DNA of 64,000 bases from CALMKX01 sp036274895. Its GTDB lineage: Bacteria > Acidobacteriota > Thermoanaerobaculia > Multivoradales > SZUA-115. Numbering within the stretch: position 1 is the first letter of the stretch; each line of letters begins with the position of its first letter. Below the pieces are notes generated by a model. That model did not search any database and had not been told where the DNA came from. It saw nothing but the letters and a program-made list of their open reading frames with translations. The position numbers were made by a program, and so were the translations under genes. Shown piece by piece: positions 8,716 through 16,283 of the stretch. The stretch spans positions 124,001-188,000 of the forward strand of contig DASUEU010000089.1 in assembly GCA_036274895.1 (NCBI GenBank). The letters run 5' to 3'.

Positions 8716-9612
8716 TCAGGGGGGACCTCCCGCGGCCGGTGCCGTGTCTGGTTTCAGGGCCTCGGCCATCTCGGCGTAGAGCTGCGGCAGGCGCGGTCCC
8801 GGCACCAGGGTGTGGCTGCCGGCGATCACCTGGACGCGGCCGGCGGCGACCGCGGGGATGTCCGGGAAAGCCGCCCAATCGGCCACCAGGGCCGCTCGCT
8901 CGGCGGGCGTGCGCTCTTCGGCGGCGATCTCCAGGATCACCTCCGGAGCCCGGCCGAGGATCGTCTCGAGGCCCACCCGCGGAAAGGCCGACGGGGCGTC
9001 GGCGAGCAGGTTCTCGGCCCCCAGGCGTTCGAGCAGCTCGGCGTGGAAGCTTCCGGGGCCGGCGGAGAGCAGCTCCGCAGGGCGCCCCGGGGGCCGCTCG
9101 AGGGAGATCAGCACCCGCGGTGGCCGGCCGGAGGGGGGAGGTCGCGGCGCCAGGGCCGCCTTCCAGGCCGCGACCACCACCTCGCCGTGCGCTTCGACGC
9201 CCATGCGTGCCGCGAGGGTGCGGAAGGCCGCCTCGGTGTCGGCCAGGGAGTCGCTGTCCACGGTGACGCTCGGGATGCCCAGGGCACCGAGCCGGCCGGC
9301 GAGGTCTTTCTCGCTTTCGAGCAGCACCACCAGATCCGGCTCGAGGGCGGCGAGGGCTTCGAGGTTGGGGTTGTAGAGCCCGCCGAGCTTGGGCAGGGCG
9401 ACCGCCGCGACGGGGTAGGTGACGTAGTCCCCGACCCCGACCAGGCGGTCGCCCAACCCCAGGGCGAAGAGGATCTCGACGTTCGAAGGCGCGAGCGCGA
9501 CGACCTTCTCCGGGGCTCGGGCGGCCGGCTCGCCGGGGCAACCGGCGAGAAGCCACGCCGCCAGCAGCAGGCGTAGGGGCGCACGGCGTGCGCCCTGCTC
9601 CAGCCGCCGCAA
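8716..9612 (-). CDS. btuF: Periplasmic corrinoid-binding lipoprotein, BtuF-like
   Basis: About 298 residues. The best start is TTG at 9612, five bases after the receptor stop, giving an N-terminus with an arginine-rich lead and a lipobox (LLAAWLLAGC), so the mature protein is probably lipid-anchored. The Fe3+/B12 binding-protein fold is clear: VVALAPSNVEILFALGLGDRLVG near residue 40, then LEALAALEPDLVVLLES, and the long helix linking two lobes. It hands the ligand to the permease. The initiation codon is unusual and the ribosome site weak (GAGAG), so expression may depend on coupling to the receptor gene. A longer frame to 10128 exists but runs over the receptor gene and is a shadow. Confidence 0.82.
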   Translation of the reverse strand: MRRLEQGARRAPLRLLLAAWLLAGCPGEPAARAPEKVVALAPSNVEILFALGLGDRLVGVGDYVTYPVAAVALPKLGGLYNPNLEALAALEPDLVVLLESEKDLAGRLGALGIPSVTVDSDSLADTEAAFRTLAARMGVEAHGEVVVAAWKAALAPRPPPSGRPPRVLISLERPPGRPAELLSAGPGSFHAELLERLGAENLLADAPSAFPRVGLETILGRAPEVILEIAAEERTPAERAALVADWAAFPDIPAVAAGRVQVIAGSHTLVPGPRLPQLYAEMAEALKPDTAPAAGGPP

Positions 9613-9617
9613 GGCTC

Positions 9618-11435
9618 TCAAAACCCCAGCGCCACTCCGCCGACCCAGGTACGGCCGGGGGCCGGGAAGCCGAGCGCCTCCTCGTAGTCGCGATCGGCCA
9701 GGTTCTCCACCCGCGCGAAGGGCGTCAGCCGGGCCCGCAGCGCCCAGGAGAGTGCCAGGTCGAAACGGGTGTAGCTGCCGTTTTCGGCGCGGGCGAAGGT
9801 CTCCGGGTCGACGTCCGGCCGCCGGCCCACGAAGCGCGTCGTGGCGGTGATCCGCAGGCGTTCCCTGCGCCAGCTCAGGTAGAGGCTCGCGGCCTCCTCG
9901 GCGCGCCGCAGCAGGGCCTCGCCGGTATCGAGGTTCTCGGCCTCGAGCCAGGTGCCTTCGAGGCGTGCGGCGAGGCGCTCCCCGGTGAAGGAGAGGGAAG
10001 CCTCGACGCCCCGGCTGCGCGCCCGAGCGACGTTGGCGAAGGTGAAGGCGGCGAGGTCGAAATCGATCAGGTCCTCCTGCTCGAGCTCGAAGGCTGCCAC
10101 GTCGGCGCGCCAGCGATCCCACCGCCACTCGACGCCGACCTCGAAGCTCTCGCCCCGCTCGGGCTCGAGAGCGGGGTTGCCGCTGCCTGGGAAGAACAGC
10201 TCGCCGAGCGTTGGCGGCCGGAAGGCCTCACCCCAGGAGGCGCGCAGCCGCAGATTCTCGCGGGCCGGCCACACCAACCCCGCGCGCAGGCTGGTCTCCC
10301 CGCCGAACTCCGAGTTGTCGTCCCGGCGGGCGCCGACCTGCACCTCGACCGGCCCCACGCTCGCGCCCAACTCGCCGAAGGCCGCCCAGGTGGACTGATC
10401 CGCCGCGTCGAGGTTGACGCCGAAGGTCGAGCTGTCCGTGGCTTCGACCTGCTCGGCCTCGGCGCCGAAGGAGAGCCGCCAGCGCTCCCCGCCGCGCCAG
10501 GTCGCCACGGTGCGCAGGCGATCGGCCTCTGCCGCGGTGTCCGAGGCGACGAAGCCGAAGGGGTCGTCGGGATCGCGGAAGGCGTAGTCGGAGTCCACGT
10601 GGGAGAGGTGGGCCGAGAGCGACCAGGGCCCCCGCTCGAGCGAGACGGGAACGGCGATCGTGCGTTCCTGCCAGGCGATCTCGCGCCGGGGGGTCGGCGT
10701 GCGGCCGGAGAAGGGGATCCCCGTCTCGCTATCGTCCCAGTGGGCGAGCAGGCCCAGCGTCGCGCCGGGTGCGATCTCCCAGGCCAGGCGAGCCGCCACG
10801 TCGTCACTATCGAAGAAGGAATTCTCGAAGGCGCCGTCGCCGCGGCGGGAAGCGGCATCGACGTCCACTCGCACCGCACCCAAGTCGCGGCCCCAGGCGA
10901 GACCGGCCCGGAAGTAGCCGTCCTCCCCCCCTTCGAGGCGCACCTTGCCGCCGTCCCGGGCCCCCGACAGCACTTGCACCACGCCGCCCAGGGCACGGCC
11001 GCCCCACAGGGCACTGGCCGGGCCGCGCACCACCTCGATGCGCTCCACCCCCTCAGTGGGCACGAACTGCCAGTTGACGGCGCCGAAGTAAGGGCTGTTG
11101 AGCGCCACGCCGTTCCACAGCAAGAGGGTCTGGTCGGACTCGGAGCCGCGCAGGAAGACGGAGGTCTGCTGGCCGGGTACCCCGAGGGTCCCGGCCTGGG
11201 CAGAGGGCACCGTGACCAGTGCCTCGGCGAGGGAGGTCACCTGGCGGGCCTCGAGCTCCTCGGGGCCGAGCACGCTGACGGAGACCGCCAGCTTCTCCGC
11301 CTCTTCTTGTTCGGCGGCGGCGGTGACGAGCACGGACTCTCGGTAGACCGGCTCAGTGGACTGGGCTCCGGCCGACGTCGCGCCCCCGAGGACGCCGGCC
11401 AGGACGAGGAGCACCTTCGACGAAAGCTCGCGCAT
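9618..11435 (-). CDS. btuB: TonB-dependent outer-membrane receptor, BtuB-like
   Basis: A 605-residue receptor. The ATG at 11435 is preceded by AGGAGAG at good spacing. A signal peptide (residues 1-24, ending SAGAQ) leads to a TonB-box-like ESVLVTA near 33 and a plug domain with EALVTVPSAQ, FLRGSESDQTLLLWNGVALN and IEVVRGPASALWGG. The rest is a 22-strand-type beta barrel with alternating aromatic residues, ending in the GVALGF terminal strand. The length matches BtuB (about 600), short compared with siderophore receptors. It moves corrinoids across the outer membrane using TonB energy. It is directly downstream of the cobalamin riboswitch and starts the operon. Confidence 0.9.
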   Translation of the reverse strand: MRELSSKVLLVLAGVLGGATSAGAQSTEPVYRESVLVTAAAEQEEAEKLAVSVSVLGPEELEARQVTSLAEALVTVPSAQAGTLGVPGQQTSVFLRGSESDQTLLLWNGVALNSPYFGAVNWQFVPTEGVERIEVVRGPASALWGGRALGGVVQVLSGARDGGKVRLEGGEDGYFRAGLAWGRDLGAVRVDVDAASRRGDGAFENSFFDSDDVAARLAWEIAPGATLGLLAHWDDSETGIPFSGRTPTPRREIAWQERTIAVPVSLERGPWSLSAHLSHVDSDYAFRDPDDPFGFVASDTAAEADRLRTVATWRGGERWRLSFGAEAEQVEATDSSTFGVNLDAADQSTWAAFGELGASVGPVEVQVGARRDDNSEFGGETSLRAGLVWPARENLRLRASWGEAFRPPTLGELFFPGSGNPALEPERGESFEVGVEWRWDRWRADVAAFELEQEDLIDFDLAAFTFANVARARSRGVEASLSFTGERLAARLEGTWLEAENLDTGEALLRRAEEAASLYLSWRRERLRITATTRFVGRRPDVDPETFARAENGSYTRFDLALSWALRARLTPFARVENLADRDYEEALGFPAPGRTWVGGVALGF

Positions 11436-11554
11436 GGGCAGCTCTCCTGGTGAGAAAGCGACACCGTGCGGGAAGTGGGGGGAGGGAGGGAAGGGAGCGG
11501 GCTCGAGGAGCCGCCGCCGACCGGCACCGCACCCCGCGGCCCGCAAAGCGTCGG

Positions 11555-11776
11555 ACGTCGTGGCAGGTCTCCTGGCTTCCGGATCGTCCTACTCCCGGAC
11601 CCTTCCCACGCGGGCAACCTCGTCGAGCGAGATCCGCCGCGCGCAGTGGTGGTGGCCCGCCTGCTCGGCGAGCCTTCCGGTTTCGTACCCGGTGACAGTG
11701 GCGGGGGCCGCGCCGGATTCACACCGGCTTCCCTCTTCGGGGCTCGAGCGTACGCTCGAGCCCCACCGCAACGTCT
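11555..11776 (-). promoter_or_regulatory. Cobalamin (AdoCbl-type) riboswitch
   Basis: Read on the minus strand, the leader contains the conserved core GGGAAGCCGGTGTGAATCC, followed by the CCCGCCACTGT element of the B12 box. Near the 3' end (11563-11580) is GGAAGCCAGGAGACC, matching the closing element of the family. The first hairpin is a perfect 26-base inverted repeat at 11739-11764, forming stem P2 before the GGGAA. A -35-like TTGACA (11783-11788) lies just upstream but without a clear -10. The aptamer ends about 120 bases before the receptor start, leaving room for an expression platform; no terminator T-tract is seen, so translational control is likely. In this family, bound cobalamin turns off uptake genes. 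Confidence 0.93.
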
Positions 11777-11829
11777 GAGTCTTGTCAAAGAACCGGCTCG
11801 CCACGGGCGGGCCGGCCGAATGGGAACGA

Positions 11830-12360
11830 CTACTGGTTGGTGGAGCTGCTCGGCGGCGGCGTCGCTGCCGGCGCCTGCTGCGGGGCGGGCGTGACGCCCC
11901 CGCCACCGCCCTGCGAGCCCGAGTTGTTGCGGCGCGAGGAGGTGTCGACGCCGAGATAGACCGGGAGACCCGCCTTGCCGAAATCCTCGGGATCGATGAA
12001 CTGCTCGGCGGTGTTCGAACGCTCCTGAGGCAGCTGGTCTTCGTACTCCCCCTCACCCGGCGGCAGGTTGCCGTCGTTCGAGGACCAGCCGAGGAAGATG
12101 GTGTTGGTGTCGAGCCTGACGCCGAAGCCGCGGTTCTCGACGCTCGAGCTGATGCTCTTGACGTCGGCGCGGTCGAGGGCGATCCAGTTGCCCTGGTCTC
12201 CGAGGACGAGGATGGTGTTCGCGTCCCAGGCGGCCGTCTCGGGCTGATGGCGGGAGATGAACTGCCCGCCGCCCTTGAGCGTGACGGTGAAGGTCTCGGC
12301 GAAAGCGGGCGAAGCGGCGACGAGCAGAGCCAGAACCCAGATCGAGCGTGTCTTCTTCAC
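11830..12360 (-). CDS. Secreted protein of unknown function
   Basis: About 176 residues. The GTG at 12360 is preceded by a strong AGGAGGTG and opens a clear signal peptide (KKTRSIWVLALLVAASPAFA). The mature part begins with a short beta-rich segment (TFTVTLKGGGQF), which looks like a small LSm- or SH3-like barrel. It is followed by an acidic stretch and a Gly/Pro/Ser-rich disordered tail (TPAPQQAPAATPPPSSS). I do not recognise a family. It is divergent from the VOC gene to its right and ends just before the riboswitch leader. Confidence 0.7.
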   Translation of the reverse strand: MKKTRSIWVLALLVAASPAFAETFTVTLKGGGQFISRHQPETAAWDANTILVLGDQGNWIALDRADVKSISSSVENRGFGVRLDTNTIFLGWSSNDGNLPPGEGEYEDQLPQERSNTAEQFIDPEDFGKAGLPVYLGVDTSSRRNNSGSQGGGGGVTPAPQQAPAATPPPSSSTNQ

Positions 12361-12492
12361 GCGGGCACCTCCTCGAGCATCGGCAGAACGGCAGGAGTGT
12401 AGCACGAGGCTGCACAGAGGATTGGGCAATGCGACCCCACGCCTGGCCATATGCCCATGTTAAGCTCTGCCGCAAGAAGAAGGAGTCGAGAC

Positions 12493-13482
12493 ATGAGGCG
12501 ACGGCTGGATCGGTCGATCGTGTTGTGCGCGGCGCTGGCGCTCGGGTCGCAGGTGGGGACGGCCCCGGCAGGGGCCCAGGAGCTGGGTTCGGACAAGGGG
12601 GTCGACCACACCGCCGTGTTGGTGCGACCCGAGGACTTCGAAGCGGCCCGCGGCGTGTTCTCCGAGCAGCTCGGCTTCTCTCTCACCCCGGCCCTGCTAT
12701 CGCCCCTCGGGGCCAAGAACAGTCTGATCTGGTTCGACGACCTGACCTACCTCGAGATCCTGACCTTCACCGAGCTGAACGACTTCACCGCGCAGTTCCT
12801 CGCCTTCCTCGAGAACCACCAGGGCGGCAAGTTCTACGGCAACGACGTGGTGAGCGCCGCTCAGGCCCTCGGCTTTCTCAACGCGGCGGGGTACCCGAGC
12901 GTGGGCCCCATCCCGGCCGGCCCGCTGACCATCGAGTCCACCGGTGAGGTGCTCGGCCTCACACCCCTCTGGTCCTCGATCATCCTCACCACCGTGCTCG
13001 CTCCGGACAACTCGCTGTTCTTCCTCGACTACGACGAGGCCCAGGTGCAGCAGATGTTCGCCGACTTCCCGGCCGTGGCCCCGCAGGCCCATGCCAACAC
13101 GGCGGAGAGGATCGAAACGCTGTTCCTGGTGGTGGCCGACCTCGACGCGGCGATTGCCTTCTACGAGGGCCTGGGGCTCGAGGTGCGTTCCCGGCACCGG
13201 AAGGTCCACTACCTGGGTGGCCGGGGAGCCGAGGTCCGCTACGCCAGCAACAACGTGCTACTGCTCGAGCCCGACGGCCCGGGCATCGTGGCGGACTTCG
13301 CCGCCGAGAGGGGCGAAGGCATTCTCGGCGTCCGCCTCGAGGTGGGCGATCTCCAAACCGCCCGGCACCTCATCCACCACTCGACCGGCCACCATCTCCC
13401 GGTGTTCAAGCACCAGGGCCGGCACCGCTTCTTGCTCCCGACCAGCCTGACCAACGACTTCTTGATCGAGATGGTGGAGTAG
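12493..13482 (+). CDS. Exported VOC/glyoxalase-superfamily protein
   Basis: 329 residues from the ATG at 12493, which has AAGGAG upstream. A signal peptide (VLCAALALGSQVGTAPAGAQ) suggests export. Two VOC modules follow. The first (about 35-180) begins GVDHTAVLVRPEDFEAARGVFSEQLGF and resembles the glyoxalase_3 group. The second (about 205-325) begins with IETLFLVVADLDAAIAFYEGLGLE. Metal ligands such as the first-module His and Glu are plausible, but the reaction cannot be assigned. Export is uncommon for VOC proteins, which are mostly cytoplasmic. The 3' end overlaps the convergent GAF gene by 77 bases. Confidence 0.78.
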   Translation: MRRRLDRSIVLCAALALGSQVGTAPAGAQELGSDKGVDHTAVLVRPEDFEAARGVFSEQLGFSLTPALLSPLGAKNSLIWFDDLTYLEILTFTELNDFTAQFLAFLENHQGGKFYGNDVVSAAQALGFLNAAGYPSVGPIPAGPLTIESTGEVLGLTPLWSSIILTTVLAPDNSLFFLDYDEAQVQQMFADFPAVAPQAHANTAERIETLFLVVADLDAAIAFYEGLGLEVRSRHRKVHYLGGRGAEVRYASNNVLLLEPDGPGIVADFAAERGEGILGVRLEVGDLQTARHLIHHSTGHHLPVFKHQGRHRFLLPTSLTNDFLIEMVE

Positions 13483-14341
13483 GCAGGGCCTGTGAACCAC
13501 CCCCAGAACGCTTCTTCTCGCTCCGCCCCGAGCGCTTCGGGCGCGGGGGGTTGGCCCAGAGTTCGAGCAGCTGGAGGCCAAGGCCCTGCAGCAGCCCGAT
13601 TCGCTCGAGCAGCTGCTGTTCCTCGGTAAAGGTGCCCGGAGTGTCACAGGCGATGTTGAGCACTCCGAGACGGCCCAGGACGATGTTGATCAACGAGCCG
13701 AGCTTCTCGAAGTCGTCGCCGGGAAGGCGAGCGACGCGGTCATCCCTGGAGGCATCGGGGATGATCACGTTGCGCTGGTTCCGGTAGGCCCAACCACAGG
13801 AGCCCTCGCCAGGGGTACCGTCCACGGCGAAGACGCGCTCGTGCGCACTTGCATGATGGAATCCCTGCGTCAACTGGATGCGTAGCAACCGCGAGCGACG
13901 GTCGAAGAGCATCAGGTTACCGAAGACCCGCCCCTTGCGGACCGGGACCATGATGAGAGCAAGCGCGAGAAGGTTCAGAGCGGCCTTGGTGAGCAGCTCG
14001 GTCCGTCGTCTGGTCGAGCGCTCGAAGCTCAAGCGCCGAGCCAAGGCCGCCAGCTCCGTCTGGCACTGTTGCGCCTCGACCAAGAACTGGTTCGGGCCCT
14101 GCGCCCGAAGCCGTCGGGCCGCGACACGCACCGTCACCATGCTGAGGGTGGGGGCGAGCAACAGTAACCAGACCTGTCGTGATCCCCAGAGCCCCGGGAT
14201 CCCGAGGGCTTCGGGGATCCCCAGCGACTCGAAGACCGTCCACAGGGCTCCGTAGCAGACACCGAAGGCCGCGCCGAAGGCCCGGAGGATCCCGAGGCCG
14301 GAGCCTCGTTGCAGGAGATGGCTGATCGCGTCCAGGAACAT
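13406..14341 (-). CDS. Membrane-anchored GAF-domain protein
   Basis: 311 residues. Two hydrophobic segments (about 18-45 and 55-75) are followed by a charged helical region (76-115) that could be a coiled coil. A GAF-like domain (about 120-260) then contains NLMLFDRRSRLLRI, GEGSCGWAYRNQRNVIIPDAS and GVLNIACDTPGTFTEEQ. The tail is basic and Ser/Arg/Gly-rich and is encoded antisense to the end of the VOC gene. GAF domains bind small molecules; there is no kinase or cyclase output here, so the protein may act as a sensor for partner proteins. It is third in the minus-strand operon starting at 15956, next to the RelA/SpoT-like ATPase. Confidence 0.72.
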   Translation of the reverse strand: MFLDAISHLLQRGSGLGILRAFGAAFGVCYGALWTVFESLGIPEALGIPGLWGSRQVWLLLLAPTLSMVTVRVAARRLRAQGPNQFLVEAQQCQTELAALARRLSFERSTRRRTELLTKAALNLLALALIMVPVRKGRVFGNLMLFDRRSRLLRIQLTQGFHHASAHERVFAVDGTPGEGSCGWAYRNQRNVIIPDASRDDRVARLPGDDFEKLGSLINIVLGRLGVLNIACDTPGTFTEEQQLLERIGLLQGLGLQLLELWANPPRPKRSGRSEKKRSGGGSQALPTPPSRSRSRWSGWSGARSGAGPGA

Positions 14342-14384
14342 GATGCCTCCAGGTCACGACGGTCGGACTTCAGGTGCCCCTCAG

Positions 14385-15182
14385 CTATGGCCGTTGTGTC
14401 TTCGGGGGCCAGCCGAGAGAGTCGAGCCACATCTTCAACTGGCTGAACGTGATGACCTCGATGCCCCGGTGGGCCGCGAGCAAGGTCTGTCGCCGGCGAG
14501 CTATCTGGTCTTGGACGCCATCCCCATCGCGTTGCTCTGGGACGAGCACCACCCACACCGCGGCCCGGTGGGCCGGTGAGGTGGTCGCCGCGGGCGGTGG
14601 GCCACACTGCCGGTGGTCCCCATCCGTCAGCACGACGGTGAGCTGATCCGTCGGGCTCTCGCGGGCCTGCAGGATCGCTTGATGGACGCAGCTCTGATCC
14701 CGTGGCTGGCGTGGCAAGGCCGCCAGCTTGCGCCGCAGCTGGTCGGCCACGACCTGGCGGCTCTGGGCCGCCCCCTTCTGGGCGTTTTCAAGCAACCGTT
14801 GGCAAGCCGACGCGTGCTCCCGTTCCTTCTGCTCGCGCAGCTGCCGCACCCACTCCTCCTCCCCTTTGAGCTGGAGAGGAGGACACGCGGCCGAGGTCAG
14901 GGGCGGGACCGTGATGGGCTGTGGGTCGTCGATCATCGACTCCACGGCCGAGGCCCAGGGCACTACCGCCACCCACCGCAGACAGGAACCCGGCTGGACG
15001 AGACCGGCAACCAGGTCCACCAGCTGCCGCTCCGCCTGCGACTGAGAGCGTGCCTCTGCCGAGCCACTTACGTCGATCATCAGCTCGGCCGTCTTCCAGC
15101 CCTCGCAGCTCGGCGGGCCTGGTGTTGCGGGCACAGCCGCCAGAAGAGAGAGCAGGGCTATCACGAGAGCAGGGCGATGCAT
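14385..15182 (-). CDS. Secreted von Willebrand factor A-like protein
   Basis: 265 residues with a signal peptide (ALVIALLSLLAAVPATPG). A MIDAS-like motif DVSGS (near residue 37) and a later VVLTDGDH strand indicate a divergent VWA fold that may bind a metal and a protein ligand. A long charged helical insertion (about 105-160, rich in Lys/Glu/Gln) separates the two motifs. The gene starts 6 bases after the preceding membrane-protein gene, so the two are co-transcribed. It would act outside the cytoplasmic membrane, perhaps contacting the membrane protein. Exact role unknown. Confidence 0.68.
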   Translation of the reverse strand: MHRPALVIALLSLLAAVPATPGPPSCEGWKTAELMIDVSGSAEARSQSQAERQLVDLVAGLVQPGSCLRWVAVVPWASAVESMIDDPQPITVPPLTSAACPPLQLKGEEEWVRQLREQKEREHASACQRLLENAQKGAAQSRQVVADQLRRKLAALPRQPRDQSCVHQAILQARESPTDQLTVVLTDGDHRQCGPPPAATTSPAHRAAVWVVLVPEQRDGDGVQDQIARRRQTLLAAHRGIEVITFSQLKMWLDSLGWPPKTQRP

Positions 15183-15188
15183 GGCGAG

Positions 15189-15956
15189 TCACACCTCCAA
15201 AGTGACGTCGTTGGCTGTGGCTACAGGAGCGGCAGCCGGTGAGGCCGGTACGAGCTCGGCGATGAGGGCCTCGATCTCGGCCGCCAGGACCTGGGTCTCG
15301 CCGTGCTCGCCACTACCGCCGATCCAGGGACGGGCGAGCCGATTGCCCGTCTCCAGGATCGAGGCCAGGGTAAGGAGAGCACCTGCGGTCGCCGGGAGGC
15401 TCACCGCCAGGGCACCCGAAGCCCACTGAATGACCACGCCACCAAAGGGGAGCAGGCGGGTCAGCGCCACAGACCCCAGGAGCCCGAAGCTCGTGAGGGT
15501 GAGGATGAGAGCAGCTCGCTTCACGGTGGCGTAGCTCCCGCGTGGTGCCTCTTCGTTGTCGAAGACGCCCATCAGGGCGTCCGCGATTGCGGTGAGGATG
15601 AGGGAGAGAGCCAGGCCCACCAGGGTGGCCCACAGGCGACTGAGCGCCAGCCACTGGGTGGCGAGAGAAGAGGCGAAGAGGGCTTCGAGGGCAACGACCA
15701 ACCAGGCCGCGACCCGGAATCGGCGGGCGCGATAGGCGAGCGCCTCATCGACCTGGGGCAGCTCTCTCGTGGCCGGCAGGCCGTTCCAGCGTTCGAGCCA
15801 GCGGCGGTAGTGGCTGGTGAGCTCGGTCAGCCGGGCAGTGAGCTGGTGGAGATCCTCGATGACCTCGCGGAGCTTCTGCCGTGCTTTCGCGAGGCGATCC
15901 CGGGGCGTGCCGTCATGGATCGTCTGGCGGATCTTGCTGCGCTGTCGGCGTGTCAT
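15189..15956 (-). CDS. Multi-pass membrane protein with N-terminal coiled coil
   Basis: 255 residues from the ATG at 15956, with AAGGAGAG upstream; a longer frame to 16076 would overlap the promoter. Residues 1-60 are basic and helical (LAKARQKLREVIEDLHQLTARL), consistent with a cytoplasmic coiled coil. Four hydrophobic segments follow (about 85-105, 108-130, 145-170, 175-200). The tail is Ala/Val-rich. No family recognised. It is the first gene of the minus-strand operon, whose promoter is at 16123-16151. Confidence 0.68.
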   Translation of the reverse strand: MTRRQRSKIRQTIHDGTPRDRLAKARQKLREVIEDLHQLTARLTELTSHYRRWLERWNGLPATRELPQVDEALAYRARRFRVAAWLVVALEALFASSLATQWLALSRLWATLVGLALSLILTAIADALMGVFDNEEAPRGSYATVKRAALILTLTSFGLLGSVALTRLLPFGGVVIQWASGALAVSLPATAGALLTLASILETGNRLARPWIGGSGEHGETQVLAAEIEALIAELVPASPAAAPVATANDVTLEV

Positions 15957-16113
15957 GGCGTGGCGCTCTCCTTTGGGCGCTGCCCGTTGGCCGGGCTCCA
16001 GGACATACGTCGAGACCGGGATTGGCTCGACTCGCTCGTTGAACCAGATCTGTCCTCGGGGTCCAGGGCTCCACAAGCTGGTGGGCCCTCACGGTCATTC
16101 TCCAGGAACTATG

Positions 16114-16151
16114 TTGTCGACAAAGATAGGTCATCTCATCCAGGCTGTCAA
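16114..16151 (-). promoter_or_regulatory. Sigma70-type promoter with palindrome at the start site
   Basis: On the minus strand there is a consensus -35 TTGACA (16146-16151), a 17-base spacer and a -10 TATCTT (16123-16128). Immediately downstream lies the 10-base palindrome TTGTCGACAA (16114-16123), positioned where a repressor could block initiation. It would drive the membrane-protein/VWA/GAF operon. Such a good consensus is rare in this G+C-rich window. Confidence 0.7.
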
Positions 16152-16224
16152 GATGAATTCGTCTGAGCTCTCATCTTGTAAGGTGCCTCCCGCGGCCCCG
16201 GCGTGACACCTCTTCCGTCCGCCC

Positions 16225-16258
16225 TTGCTTAACCAGGTCTTGGCTGCCACAATTGTGG
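16225..16258 (+). promoter_or_regulatory. Putative promoter and operator for the RelA/SpoT-like ATPase gene
   Basis: A perfect 12-base palindrome CCACAATTGTGG occupies 16247-16258, 25 bases before the ATG. It overlaps a weak -10 (ACAATT) that has TTGCTT 18 bases upstream. The palindrome is a plausible operator for autoregulation by the winged-helix ATPase encoded in the same operon. This is inference from position only. Confidence 0.4.
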
Positions 16259-16283
16259 TCGACGCTCCAGGACTCTTCAGCCG

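Noticed and set aside
9588..11453. Long plus-strand frame opposite the TonB receptor
   Set aside because: No domain or ribosome site is visible, and the opposite strand encodes an unmistakable receptor controlled by a riboswitch.
11739..11764. Rho-independent terminator for the secreted-protein gene
   Set aside because: There is no T-tract on the minus strand, and the hairpin sits exactly where stem P2 of the cobalamin riboswitch should be.
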